A stretch of 64,000 bases of DNA from Sipunculus nudus (lineage: Eukaryota > Annelida > Sipuncula > Golfingiida > Sipunculidae), in contig CM049307.1 in assembly GCA_026874595.1 (NCBI GenBank), forward strand, positions 76,300,643 through 76,364,642. Direction: 5' to 3'. Each line of letters starts with the position of its first letter. The first letter of the stretch is position 1. The position numbers and the translations under genes were made by a program. The notes below the pieces were generated by a model that was not told where the DNA came from, made no database searches, and saw only the letters and a list, made by a program, of their open reading frames with translations. This document shows positions 37,489 to 48,800 of this stretch, one piece after another.

Positions 37489-38749
37489 AAACACACATTG
37501 CACACAAAGAAAAACCACATGACACATGGCAGATGATGACATACAGGTATTGTGGACTAGAGTCGCTGATATCTATGATTAGCAATGCCTGAATTCCTGA
37601 TGCCCCATTGGTCAAAACACACTACAAATAAATTGTAAAGTTTGTCTGTTTGGGAATACAGCGAGTAGTAAGAGCAAGCGATGCATGCATTGGTCCTTTG
37701 GGAGTGCTTCAGTAGGAAAGCATTAATTAGGGACAATGCATATAACCCTTGCTACTACTCATTTTACCTTTAACAGACCACAAAGGTCCATGTGGTCTGG
37801 CTCTGTAAACTTTAGGACTCAGGGAGTTAGGTGCATAATAAATCATATACACTGAAGAATTAAAATATACACTAAAGAATTAAATTTGAAAATCTGTCTT
37901 TGACAAGTATTGAATTCACTTATCATGATAAACATTGTTTCTTGCTTTTTTTTTCAGAGCTTATTAACAGATGAACAAGTGGCTAATGCCCCGGTTCTGA
38001 TTCTCGGAAACAAAATAGATATACCAGGAGCTGCTAGTGAGGATGATGTCCGACACATATTTGGCCTTCATGGACAGACAACAGGAAAGGTCAGTGACTT
38101 AATAATTGTACATTAAATTTATAACAAATATTGATCTCATATTAAATAATACATCTTGTTTTGGCCAGTTAATTAAGATTAGAACTGTAAGTCTCTAATT
38201 TAAACCTTATGATGCAAGCTTAAACTTTTATCAGACCCTGAAATTAGAATATCCAGTAACGGTACAGCCCCATAGGGAACTTAGTGATACATTCTTATAA
38301 AATTAGAAAGTTGGGACCAGCTGTATTAAACGTGTATCAAGCATTATATGATTTATATGATTAATAAGAACTTTTCTAAGAGCATGTGCATTATGCCTAA
38401 CAGTCGTCTGTTGTGTTCAGGTCGTGTAAGCAGCATTCAGCTTTTGTGTAGTGAAACCAGATGCATTCCAGAGACTCTAACAAAAACTCAGTCTTTAAAG
38501 ATATGTACTGATAGATAGCCAGTATAGATGCCAAAAGATGCCAGCAGCTGTCATGGTATAATCGAACAGGTCTAATACAACATGTATATATAGTTTACAT
38601 GCTTTAAATGTATGTATCCTTTGTATTTCCAGGGCACAGTTAACAGAAGCGATCTGCACGGTCGTCCCATGGAACTGTTCATGTGTAGTGTGCTCAAACG
38701 ACAAGGTTATGGCGAGGGCTTTCGTTGGTTGGCCCAATACATCAACTAG
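29800..38749 (+). CDS. SAR1: SAR1 small GTPase, complete coding region with alternative exon 2
   Basis: SAR1 is an Arf-family GTPase. In its GTP form it inserts an N-terminal amphipathic helix into the ER membrane and recruits Sec23/24 to start COPII vesicles. Coding segments are 29800-29842, 31288-31407 or 34036-34155, 35709-35774, 37048-37151, 37958-38089 and 38633-38749; all junctions are GT-AG and phases agree. With one exon 2 the product is 193 residues (human SAR1A/B are 198). Visible motifs: amphipathic start [16 protein letters not shown]-loop GLDNAGKT (27-34), switch I PTLHPT (50-55), switch II DLGGHQQARR (70-79, with His74 matching the human catalytic His79), NKID (129-132) and CSVLK (173-177). 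The start codon lies 10 nt after a good acceptor (29781-29790), so an upstream non-coding exon must exist; it was not located. Identity is very secure. The two-version exon 2 is unusual. Confidence 0.96.
31288..31407 (+). CDS. SAR1: SAR1 exon 2a, divergent alternative version of the P-loop/switch I exon
   Basis: 120 nt, phase 1 at both ends, with acceptor aatag and donor gtgagt. It encodes residues 15-54 (the last base joins residue 55), with an intact P-loop GLDNAGKT and PTLHP. It differs from exon 2b at 10 of 39 full codons, 8 of them between residues 42 and 49, where EGHLTAPM replaces DDRMAQHV. The usual animal SAR1 sequence resembles 2b, so 2a looks like the derived copy. No stop or frameshift is present, so it appears to be under selection. 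If the donor is skipped, an in-frame TAA follows two codons later. Confidence 0.85.
31386..31880 (+). repeat. 50-bp minisatellite built from the end of SAR1 exon 2a and its donor
   Basis: Units read ccatgcccacactacatcct, agtgagtaaccctcaaacca, then tgccaggcca. The first copy is the true exon end. GTGAG donors recur at 31408, 31517, 31567, 31617, 31667, 31717, 31768 and 31818, mostly exactly 50 bp apart. Confidence 0.9.
32970..33135 (+). repeat. ~30-bp minisatellite in a SAR1 intron
   Basis: About six imperfect copies of ggcattttgtccatgga separated by short variable segments, between SAR1 exons 2a and 2b. Confidence 0.75.
33229..33248 (+). repeat. Homopolymer C tract
   Basis: Twenty consecutive C residues between the two alternative SAR1 exons. 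The length is likely to be variable or misread. Confidence 0.9.
34036..34155 (+). CDS. SAR1: SAR1 exon 2b, canonical version of the P-loop/switch I exon
   Basis: 120 nt, phase 1 at both ends, with acceptor aacag and donor gtaagg. It encodes [20 protein letters not shown] and onward to [13 protein letters not shown], very close to vertebrate SAR1. It lies 2.6 kb after exon 2a with identical length and phase. Use of both exons would insert a second P-loop without breaking the frame, but such a protein would be unlikely to fold, so exclusive use is expected. Confidence 0.92.
35709..35774 (+). CDS. SAR1: SAR1 coding exon 3 (switch II)
   Basis: 66 nt after acceptor ttttcag, donor gttagt. It encodes [20 protein letters not shown] followed by Q, covering the interswitch hairpin and switch II DxGG. 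His74 corresponds to the catalytic histidine of SAR1. The next position is Gln where vertebrates have Glu; yeast also varies here. Confidence 0.94.
36972..37036 (+). pseudogene. Broken tandem partial copy of SAR1 exon 4
   Basis: Immediately upstream of exon 4, a stretch starting after its own gtatttcag acceptor repeats about 65 nt of the exon (tttggaaggactatttc, then gcagtagac and gtgttgtgtta). Relative to the real exon it lacks 4 nt near the start, which shifts the frame and gives a TAG at 37001-37003, and it has no clear donor. The copy unit is 76 bp. It is a decayed exon duplication that leaves a decoy acceptor 76 nt before the true one. Confidence 0.85.
37048..37151 (+). CDS. SAR1: SAR1 coding exon 4
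   Basis: 104 nt, acceptor atttcag, donor gtgagt. It encodes [20 protein letters not shown] and then [15 protein letters not shown], the segment after switch II and the central beta strand. The frame is continuous with exons 3 and 5. Confidence 0.94.
37449..37486 (+). repeat. (TC)n microsatellite
   Basis: About 19 uninterrupted TC units in SAR1 intron 4. Confidence 0.95.
37958..38089 (+). CDS. SAR1: SAR1 coding exon 5 (guanine-specificity NKID)
   Basis: 132 nt, acceptor ttttttttcag, donor gtcagt, phase 0 at both ends. It contains [14 protein letters not shown], the G4 motif that recognises guanine, and [10 protein letters not shown]. Confidence 0.95.
38633..38749 (+). CDS. SAR1: SAR1 last coding exon and stop
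   Basis: 117 nt including TAG at 38747-38749, acceptor atttccag. It encodes [20 protein letters not shown] and the C-terminal [13 protein letters not shown] is the G5 motif, and the ending matches the typical SAR1 C-terminus RWLxQYI(D/N). Confidence 0.95.
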   Translation, partial: GTVNRSDLHGRPMELFMCSVLKRQGYGEGFRWLAQYIN

Positions 38750-38813
38750 CATATAATTCTCCATGTATAGACCCAAGTTCTGTTTCTCAACTTTTCTATA
38801 AAAACAGATAAAC

Positions 38814-38819
38814 AATAAA
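38814..38819 (+). promoter_or_regulatory. Possible SAR1 polyadenylation signal
   Basis: AATAAA 65 nt after the stop. Further AATAAA-like sites occur downstream, for example 40079-40084, so the true transcript end cannot be fixed from sequence alone. Confidence 0.35.
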
Positions 38820-41800
38820 CACAGCCCAGCATTGTACTAACAGTGTTTATGTTTGGGGTAACTCCAGTTTTATCGATAGCTATCATTCATAACGCTTAGA
38901 CAGTGTGGTTGGAACATGAACAGACTTGCAGCATGTTCTACAGTTGTATATTTTCCCACCTGTAAATTACATATAGTTTATATAACATCCCATCAGAGAG
39001 CCGTGATTATGATCAGGGATTCTTTACCAAATGCATGTCTCCAGGAAATGTGCTCTTAACTCCAGTTTCTTGTATATATATTAAGTTTTCATAAATGTAA
39101 TTGGTCAGAACCTCTTGGCACTGGTTTTTATGCATGATTTATGACATCCACACATACTAGGCATGTTTTAATAGAAAAGAATACAATAATGCCCAGATAA
39201 TTTCATTTTCAGTGTAGATATAATTGCTATAGAGAATACAGCAGTACAAGTTCTTATATATATTATCTGTTTAGATTATATTTCTGCACACAGATTATAG
39301 CAAGAACTGCTGATCATTGGTGCAGGTTATGATCATTGGTGCAGATATAAAATTTGCACAGAGATTATAATAGTAGCTGTGCCAGTAGACTGCTATGTAG
39401 AATCTCTGGACAGTGTTTATCACAGCAACTGTTTTAATAATCTGTGCAGAGGCTCTGCCATGAGATTATCACAGTAACTGTGCCACTGATCTCTGCAGGT
39501 TTTAAGTTTAGTTTTTGTGACACAATTTATTTGGTATCATATTGAAATATTGTGGAAGATGGAGATATGCAGACTGAATTGCGTTGAAGCTGCAACATGT
39601 ACAGGAGTTAATTATCATAATAATATTAAACAGATTTTATTGACTGCACGGTAACAATGTTGATGCCAGCATTCCGTTTGTTAAACTTGGTTGGTGCTGG
39701 AATTAGGTCATTGTAAGAGCCACGTAATTTGTGAACTTGGGGTAACTTAACACTTCCTCTCCCACACTCACACAAGACATGAAGATACTCTTCTTTTAGG
39801 TAGGAAATGATATATAAAATATATATATTGAATATTTTGATATATATATTTGTATTAAAATTGACATCGCCATATACGGCCACATGACTTATCAAAAGTT
39901 CCCAAAGTTGGTCGTGTTTGCAGGTTTTAAATATATATATATGTATAAACCTAATGAAGACTTGGATTTATTCATTCTCTACAACCATAAAGAATGAATT
40001 GGCTCCGACCTCCGCAGGAAGATTTCCTATTTATTGTGGTACATGTATAACACCGTGATTTGTAAGGGTTATTTGACCAATAAACCACACATTATAACAT
40101 CTTTCAGGTTCATCTTGTTTGTCTGGTCTGTAATCAACTGTCTATCGTACCTCATGTATGTCTGTTTTTAAAGCAGTGTATCCGCCAATCATAAATTTTA
40201 ATGTATTTGTCGGGGATTGGATCGACTTTGAAACAAGTATATAAACCGTTATTTAATTTTGTTGATCAGGTCTCGGAATTTATATAATGTTGTTGTAATA
40301 ACTACAGTCGCGTATTTGTCTATAAGGAAAAACAATGATAAAGTTCGGCCGGAGGAAAATCTGGCGTAGCTATGTGCTCTTTGTATGCATTATGTATGCT
40401 CGACTTGGAAGTGAAGACGCACGAATTACAATGGCAGTATGTGGCATGAAATGTTTGAGAGATGGACGGCATTATGTATCCCAATTTAAAGACTGATAGG
40501 CCCTAACGCTCCCATCATGTTCACAAGCTGTAAGCTGACGATTGCTCCCTGGACTATTGTAACGTTTAGCAATGGAGATGGAGCCCATGGATCGTTGTCA
40601 ATCATCTGTTAAACCGAAGGAAGTATTGTATTATCGTATTACAAGAAATAAAAACTCCTAATTTTGTTATCTTATAGCCCCATTGTGACGACCTTTGACA
40701 CCGGAAAACAAACTTTTCCTCCATTAGAACTATCATAACCAATCGAATGTTTTCCATGTTCATTGAAGGAGCAAGGTATGTCCAGCTTAGAATATACTGG
40801 CATGTAATTTCTGCGTTGCCTGATTTTCATCCCTGCTGTGGCAATCTGGAGTCCATGGTCTTATGTTACGGAGTGCAGCTCGTCATCGTGCAGGCTACCG
40901 TTCACACTTTTAATACTTTAAAATGCAGTACTTTGTAATGGGTATTAAAAAAATGTTTTTGGCATTTTCAAACAGTCATGAACAATATTTTAAAGGCTGT
41001 CTTAAAGGTCTATCATCCTAGCTTGCCTTTGTTCTGTCGGTAAAATTAATATGGATTTGAATTGCGGCAAACATAGTTTGCACTGAAACACACGAAGTCA
41101 CACAAGAAAAAAAGGTTATAAATTCTTGTTTTAAGTACATGTTATCATAAAAAATAAATAAGGAAATTGGATGCAGAAAATATAGGCCGTTGTGTACATC
41201 TGCATGAAGCTTCCGGTAGTGAGATTCTGAACAGAAAGAACTATACAGCGGAAAGTCTGTACGGACTTATTATGAAAACGAGCGCGTCACGTGGTAGTGT
41301 CTGCACTATACTCCTCAAGCAATGGTCGCAATCCATTCCTGTAAACAATTTCATTCGACACTGTTTCCAGGGGGAACGTTTGCCGTGAATCCCCACCAAA
41401 AGGATCTGTGTATATTCGGACTGTGCCTAGCATGGCTGTCTTGACGAAACGCACAATTAAAATATATTTTGACTAATTAGAGCGACGCATTCCCGGATGC
41501 TGTTAAGTCATCACCAAGACAACCCCCAGACAGCCATGCTTGAAACGGCATATTAGTAAATCGCTTTATGTTGCTATTCACTTTGGATTAACTTTTTGAC
41601 TCGGTAGCTGAATATCAGGCAAGCCAGGCCACAAAATTTGGTCTGAAACAATCAGCCCCCCCCCCCAGAAACCATTATTGATCTCAGTGTATTCAATTCG
41701 GACAAAGTTCTATGTCAAAATGTGATCTTAAGCTAAACTGCGATATTGTTATACTTATGTTGTATTTGTTATAGAAACCCCTACAACAGGTTATATCGAT

Positions 41801-42300
41801 GTACGTTCCCCCACCGTCAAAGTGCAACCACTTTGTTAAGAAATCTTTTTATGTCTTGACACGAGAAATGTTCGGCAATTAGCCACAAAATTCACCTGCT
41901 TTCATTGATCAAATATATCCATTTGTAAAATAGTGTGTATATACAGTAATTCAAGTATGTTAAACTAATAATGGCATATCCAACGACTGTCCAGAAACAT
42001 CAGGATATCATGGTTTAAGAAGTGGTAGACTTATATATAATACGGAATATTTCAGGATCAGGAATTCCTTTTTCATAAATAAATAATACTCAAAAATATT
42101 TTTTATCCCATATCCTACACATCGTGTAATTAAGCTTTATATATCCTTGTCATTCATTTCTAAATTCGCTGAAATTATCTGTTTTGGTAGTTTCTCCATG
42201 GTTTAACCTTTCAAAAAAAAAAGGTTGGTATGAAGTAAATATATATATATATCCAGGCATTGTCTCACTTAAATAGGATCTAGCTACATTATTTTGTGTA
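38820..42300. other. Intergenic region between SAR1 and the VWA3-like gene
   Basis: The first part probably holds the SAR1 3' untranslated region. No other exon, RNA or named repeat was recognised. Confidence 0.5.
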
Positions 42301-42387
42301 ATAATAATAATAATTATAATTATACATAATAATTATTTTTATATAATAATAATAATAATAATAATAAATTATTATTATTATTATTAC

Positions 42388-42420
<33 letters not shown>
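42301..42420. repeat. (ATA)n/(TTA)n simple repeat forming an inverted pair
   Basis: A run of ata units is followed by a run of att units, so the two halves are complementary. It lies about 380 bp upstream of the VWA3-like start. Confidence 0.9.
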
Positions 42421-42421
<1 letters not shown>

Positions 42422-42639
42422 GGTAATATTTAATGCCTTATTTGTGATGTTATATGAGCTTAATTATTCAATTTACGTCTTGTTTCTATAAGGTGCTGAC
42501 TTTCTCCAAAATGCTGTTATTTAATTCAGTTATTTTTTCGTTACCGTTTAATTATTATATTTTATATGTCATCCAGACTGTCAGGAAGCGATAGCTGGGA
42601 ACGTGTTTAATGGCGCGTGAAACAGCTTGACAGGTGCCC

Positions 42640-42795
42640 GTTTTATTAGCCAATCACAATTGAGTTCAGTCGGCAGTGCGGGACTACGCGTGTTAGCAAC
42701 AAGCAGCAACAACATCCGTTTCAGGACGGGCTCGAATCGTGACCAAATTGAGTGAGAAATAAAAATATCCCGAGCCCTGAGAGTGACAAGCCGCC
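42640..42795 (+). promoter_or_regulatory. Likely promoter and leader of the VWA3-like gene
   Basis: A CCAAT box in the context agCCAATCAc lies at 42650-42654, about 145 nt before the start codon, in a locally GC-richer stretch. Two AGCAAC half-sites (42695-42700 and 42705-42710) resemble one arm of RFX X-boxes. No TATA box is evident. The transcription start is not defined. Confidence 0.4.
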
Positions 42796-42812
42796 ATGGA
42801 GAGATACGAGGG
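42796..42812 (+). CDS. VWA3A: VWA3-like exon 1
   Basis: 17 nt of coding sequence (MERYE and two bases), donor gtgaga. The Kozak context is near perfect, with an upstream in-frame stop at 42784-42786. Confidence 0.75.
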
Positions 42813-45800
42813 GTGAGATTTTATTTCTAACACCTTCTTTGGGCAACCTAATATTATATTATATTGCCAGATTAAGCGTGTCTGTTCCTTGTGTTGTGGC
42901 ATATACTATTACTAGATATAGTTATACAGCCTACAGGTCCTTTCAGACAGATGCATAGATGTGTCTGTGAACTTGGTGTCTGTGAGTATGTGGTCAGTTC
43001 TGTATTGTAGACAAGTTCCGATCTGCAGTGCCCATTTACTTAATGAATTAGACTAAATTGTTGTCAGTGTATTGACATTTGCTAGCATGCTGATTACTGT
43101 ATTATTGATATAAAAGTGGTTTTATCCCCTTTCTTGCAGATGTTTTCTCTACACGCATGCATTTTTAATTATATTTCACTTCATATTTATATTATAATTG
43201 TATCCCCAGACAAATTTGGGGGGATACTATGTTTTCATACCGGTTCCAACGCTGCATATAAATCTTGTTGGCGCGATAACTCAAAAATATTACATGGATC
43301 ATTACCAAACTTGGTATATGTATAGATATGGGTAAGAGGATGACGTCTATTTAAAATGAGGTCATGACCCTTACTAGGAGAGTGTACTTGACCTTGAATA
43401 GGTCCAATTTTGGGGAAAATCACAAAAATTCTTAAATATCTCAAGAAATCTTGCATGGATTGGTCCAAAAATCAACTTGACCAAAGATCTTTGATAGTGT
43501 TGTCATGTACCGGAAACTGGTAGCGCCACCTGTTATTCTTTTACTTGTTTTTGAGCTGTTTAATACCCCATCATTGCCACTTAACAGTACTGTGAGCATT
43601 ATAAGTCAAAAACTAATGGACAGATTTCTTTCATATTATGCATATACATAGACATGGGTTAGGGGATGATGTATATTGAAATTGGGGTCATGACCTTTTC
43701 TATGAGAGTGACCTTTTCTATGAGAGTGGTCTGACATTAATTGTTGCTGAAATGGGGGCCTATTCTTAAAGGGGAAGGGGATAAATTGTCTGGGGATACT
43801 ATGGCACCTGCGGTGCCAAGAAATATCTAGTTATATATATATATTTATTTTGTAATTTACCTTGACAGTTTTTTATGAAATACCTTACCTTGTAGGGAAT
43901 GATAATTAATATAATATTTTGTATGATATATGGAACAGAACAACAAATTTAGGTGTTCCTTAGTCCCATGGCAGTGTATGTGTAACAGTAACACACACCA
44001 TCAATAACTTGATGGTAGGAAATCAAATATTGATTTGATTAAGAAATAATACTATTAATGGCACACCCTCTGAACTACACTTTAATTCCTTTACAACCCT
44101 TATTTTTTAACACATAACAGTACACACCTTTCTATAAGATGAATTGTTTATAATATTACCAATTTGGGTACATGACTGTTGAAAGGGCCTCCAGAAAAGA
44201 AACGCTCACCTATACCTTAAGTGTATCATCGATCAGTCGAGATTATCATAGTACCACTTTTTTGCCTGTTGAACCATATTTCAGGGCCAGTTTTGATTTA
44301 ACCTCCCCCCCACCACCAACCCCGCTGGAGTAAGACTAAGACTGGCCACTTCATACTCGGTGGAGGCCAACAAATAATTATTATACAATTAATTCGCATC
44401 TACTACGTCTGAATTAATTGGTGGGCAAGAGTGTAGGATAGCTCACACACTGACAATGAAAAATGATGTTGCTTAAATTAATGTTGTATTTTTTTCAATC
44501 CTGAGAATTTACCCATTAATTATCAGTATTTTGCTCATACCTTGTGGCTGGAGGACTTCCATCATATCAAAGGAAAATGGGTCCAGGGAACCTTAGTTCC
44601 CTGAATGAGCTGCCAACCCCACCCCATCTAATATATCTTTATCCAGTAATTGAATAGCTATATAAATAACCAACAGGTGACAATTTAGCATTAAATTCAA
44701 GTTAACATTCACTGGAAAACCACTGTCTGGTATGTCAGATTGCATGGCACAGTTAATTACATAAAGCACTCCTGCTTATGAGGTTTTCAGTTCAAGAATG
44801 GGTCATGACATAAGAAGTTATAACTTCTGCCTTATATCTTGTATATAACTGATGCAGACAGTAACTTGCAGGCACAAATTCTGAAATATTATTACATTTG
44901 ATTCTAAGTCAGTGTTACAGGCAAATGCAAAAGGAGAATGCAAAAATCAGCATTTCTTGAACAGCAGGGCTCGCCCTGCTTCCAAAAAAACTATAGCCAA
45001 AATTTTAGCCAACAGGAATTTTCTTTAGCCATTTCAGAAACACTTTAGCCAGCACGTAATCTTTGAATAATATGAAATATCCATATTTAACACTGAGCAG
45101 AATTCAATTTTATTTTACAATATTATAGTCTCTTGTTTTGCTTATTCAGTAAGGCTTCAAAAATGTTCTTTGTTTCCAGGATTCAGACCAACTCCAAGAA
45201 AACCTAGCAAGTGTAAAAATTAAATTTTGTTGGGGGTTTGAGCCTTGAGCCATGGAGCACAAAAAGTGTCACCCCACAGATCTTGTACAAGTCACAAACA
45301 ATTGAAATTACAGCTAATTATATCACAGTAATGGTTCAGTTACTTGTTTTATCATCTTAGGGATAAATTATGTATAAATGTGTAACAGAGTTACAGTGTG
45401 CATATTCATACAGGAGATCATTTGATTACCATGTACCAGCCTTCTATAGTCAGGGTGGGGGTAATATTGCAATCTGGTTCCTGGCTCCTTTTTTTGGACA
45501 GTGTGACAACATGGGAGGGCCTGGTATAAACATTTTGGTTTATTTCTTTGAAACCTATGTGTGAATTAATTTAATCTGAGCAACTTCAGCAAAATTAAAT
45601 CATATAAATAATATTCTGTTTTATAACACATGAAAAAAATTTAAAATTAAATAAATTCCCTAACTACCTACTCTAATTTTTCACCTTTGTAATCGGAAAC
45701 AAAGAAATTATTTTTTTAGGCCTAGGGTATTGGAAAGATGCTCCTCACCAATAAATTAGCCAGAGAGAATTTTGTTTCGCCAGATCTCCCCATTGCTAGC

Positions 45801-48800
45801 CATTGGCGAATTGGCGAATAGGCAGGGCGAGCCCTGGACAGACTAAAGTGCATAGGCAGTTCTATAGTTTGCTTCACTTTGATAGCCATGATTTAAATAA
45901 GTGCTCAGGAAATGTATAATTAAAGCAACTCTTGCAGTGAAATGGCAATAAAAATTACAATCTAGGGCATGTGAGAGAGTATGAGGCACATATACACTTA
46001 TTTATAGGAGTATTTAGTAAAAAATATATTTAAGCATGAAATTGTCCTTAAGATCACGTAGTGTTTTCACATTAGTAAATAAAACTAAATATACTGCTTT
46101 TGTAAATGTCCCATTTGATTAGAGACTGATATTTATACAGTGTGTATATAGATCCATGTTTGTTTGCTGTACAGTGAAATGTTTGCTTATGTTTTCTTAG
46201 TTTAGAATATGCATACACAAATGTTTGTTTTATGCCAAGGTATCAGTTTAGGTGCATTTTGCTCAAAGAACACGTGTATATCACACATTATATGTATGTA
46301 TATCTGCTAATCTAGATTACACATGCATCACAATTGGTGTTTATGCATGTATGTGTGTGCATGTTTTACCAGGCATTTAATACAAGATGGTGATGACAAG
46401 GAAATGTAAGTCCAAGTGTGTTTTCATGCAAACAGCTTAGCTTGCATTACTAACACTGACTTCATTTCAGACAGACAGAAGCATGATGGAAAAATAAGAA
46501 AAATATGGAAATAATATTTATAAGAGACAAGTCCTTCCCTGATAATTGTATTTGATGTGATTTTCATTATGATATTCATGAATAATAAAAAAAAATTCAA
46601 ATTACACTTCAATATTTAAATTGACTATTCAGAATGATTGTAAAGTGGCTGTTTTATCACAAATGGATGCCCAAAAAAGGTATATCCTATCAGCAGAGGT
46701 TCATATATTATATTTAAAAAAATTAAGAATTACCAAATTTTTCCCCCAGAAAAGTTTTGCTCATTCTTTCTCATACTTGTGGAAACTATCAAATCACCAT
46801 TTCTGAAAGTGAAAGCCATAAAGTACAGTGTTGGCAACCATATTTGTACATTAAAATAATATTACTTTAGCTTACTTTTAACAAACCAGCCATCCTTAAG
46901 TTTAACACATTTAGAGATAACCTAACCCTGAACTCATGTTTCCCCTGTCCCATCATTTTTCTTCCCTTACAGTTGTTAAATGTGTTTTGTAATTAACAAG
47001 AACAATATAATCTTTACCTGTGCTTTATGCTAATCTCTGTTTCTTTAACTTTGCTGTAGTATTTGCAAAGCTTGCTGCTGAAGTTTCCATGCTTTTGTGT
47101 GGTGCCACTGAACTGCCAGTATACTAACATATCAAATACAGATCTACAGGTTTTGGGTGACTGCCTTTAATTCTTGACAGTTTTTGGAGTGTGTTTAAGA
47201 CAACATTTGTATTAAGAATGAATTGAGTGAGTGGTCTGATTCCAGCATATTTTGTTGTCAGTGGATACACTCTTACCCTCGGTATGTGTAGTATATGAAT
47301 CTTTTAATATTTATAGCTTTCAGTACTTAGAAACTTATATCAACTGACTTTACCAAACATAATATACATTTTTATAATAAGAATATTTCTCATTTTTGGA
47401 TAAAAAACTTACTTATTATGGAGATTATTTTCTTGCAAAACATAGAAATGGCTTTTTCAACTATTCATTTATAATCATGAATTAATTGGTACTGAAATTA
47501 TAACTGAATATTAGGAAATGTTTTTATAGCAGGGGACTGCCTGCCATCCCATTTTGCTTTCTTATTTCTTTACTGGATTTCCATTGATAAGAGCTGGTTG
47601 ATTATATTTACTTATTTCACTTATAATTAAGAAAAAAAAGGAATTTTTAAAACATAATTGCTAATATCAGAAACTGAAGGTTTCAATCCCATTCTTTCTT
47701 AATATTCTATTTACTTCACATTTGTAGTACTAACTGGCTGAATACACAGTTGATGTTAATTAATTCTTATTCATCATCAAATACTGTGGAAGTGGTTTTG
47801 TTAGCGGGGTTTTAATTTTCGTGCTTTTAGCAGGAACTAGATTTGTGCTAAATTAAAACATGCATTATTTTGATGCTTGGACGACACCATCATTCTGGCC
47901 ATGACTCACAGACATGTTGGGCTGGTTATCCCTGCCTTAAGTGTGCCTTGAGTTGAGGCTTCTTCAACGAGGATGTTAAGTATTCATGTTGTCATAAGAG
48001 GTCATAGCAAGTGATACCTCAGCTGAAATCCCCTCCCATTTACAGTTAGTTGTAGAAACAACTAAGAAACAAGTAGCATTTGAAAACCTTTGGAATCCGC
48101 TCCCAAAGACTTTGAAGTATGACGGAGCTGAGAGCCAGCCGCTATTGTTGTCAACTCTGTTTGTTGTTCACACATAGTGGGCTGCTTCTAGTTAGTTTTC
48201 ACAGTTGTTGTTGAGCAATTCTACAATTTAGTCATATGTCAAACAATGTCTTGGGTGTAGTACCATTGCATAATTAAACGTGATTATACTCAGTTAATTA
48301 CGTATTGTTTAAACTTTGCAGTCACATAACTCAGTTGTGCATAGTATGTATGGACCAACTAGAGCTTAATTGTCAGGTGGATGGTAGATTGTGCTACAAA
48401 CCTGTCTTTAAGATTATCATTTAATAATTTGATACAAAATGAATTACTTATATACATACTGATTTGCATGAAAATTTGAACTGCGCTAATGCTAATTGAA
48501 TGAAAACAGACACGCCAAATTAACCACTTCCACAGTATGTGTTTCAATATAATCTTCCATAAGTAACATCAGTTACCCATGGATCATGAGTTTATAGGAA
48601 GTTCATAATGGGTGTTTCTTAAGAAATTGTATAAAATGGTTAACTTTGAAGGGCAACTATGTTTTAATAATTAAACAGGAAATAATCTGTTAACTTTTTA
48701 ACCCCAGATTTACAGTACTGATTAAGAAATAAGAACCTACAATAACAGCTGATATAGGTCACCAGTTCCCTGTTTGCTGCGTTTTGAAATAGAATGGGTC

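Noticed and set aside
40303-41600. Possible gene in the CpG-containing part of the intergenic region
   Set aside because: Reading frames at 40747-40938 and 41167-41388 show no domain and no splice pattern that extends them.
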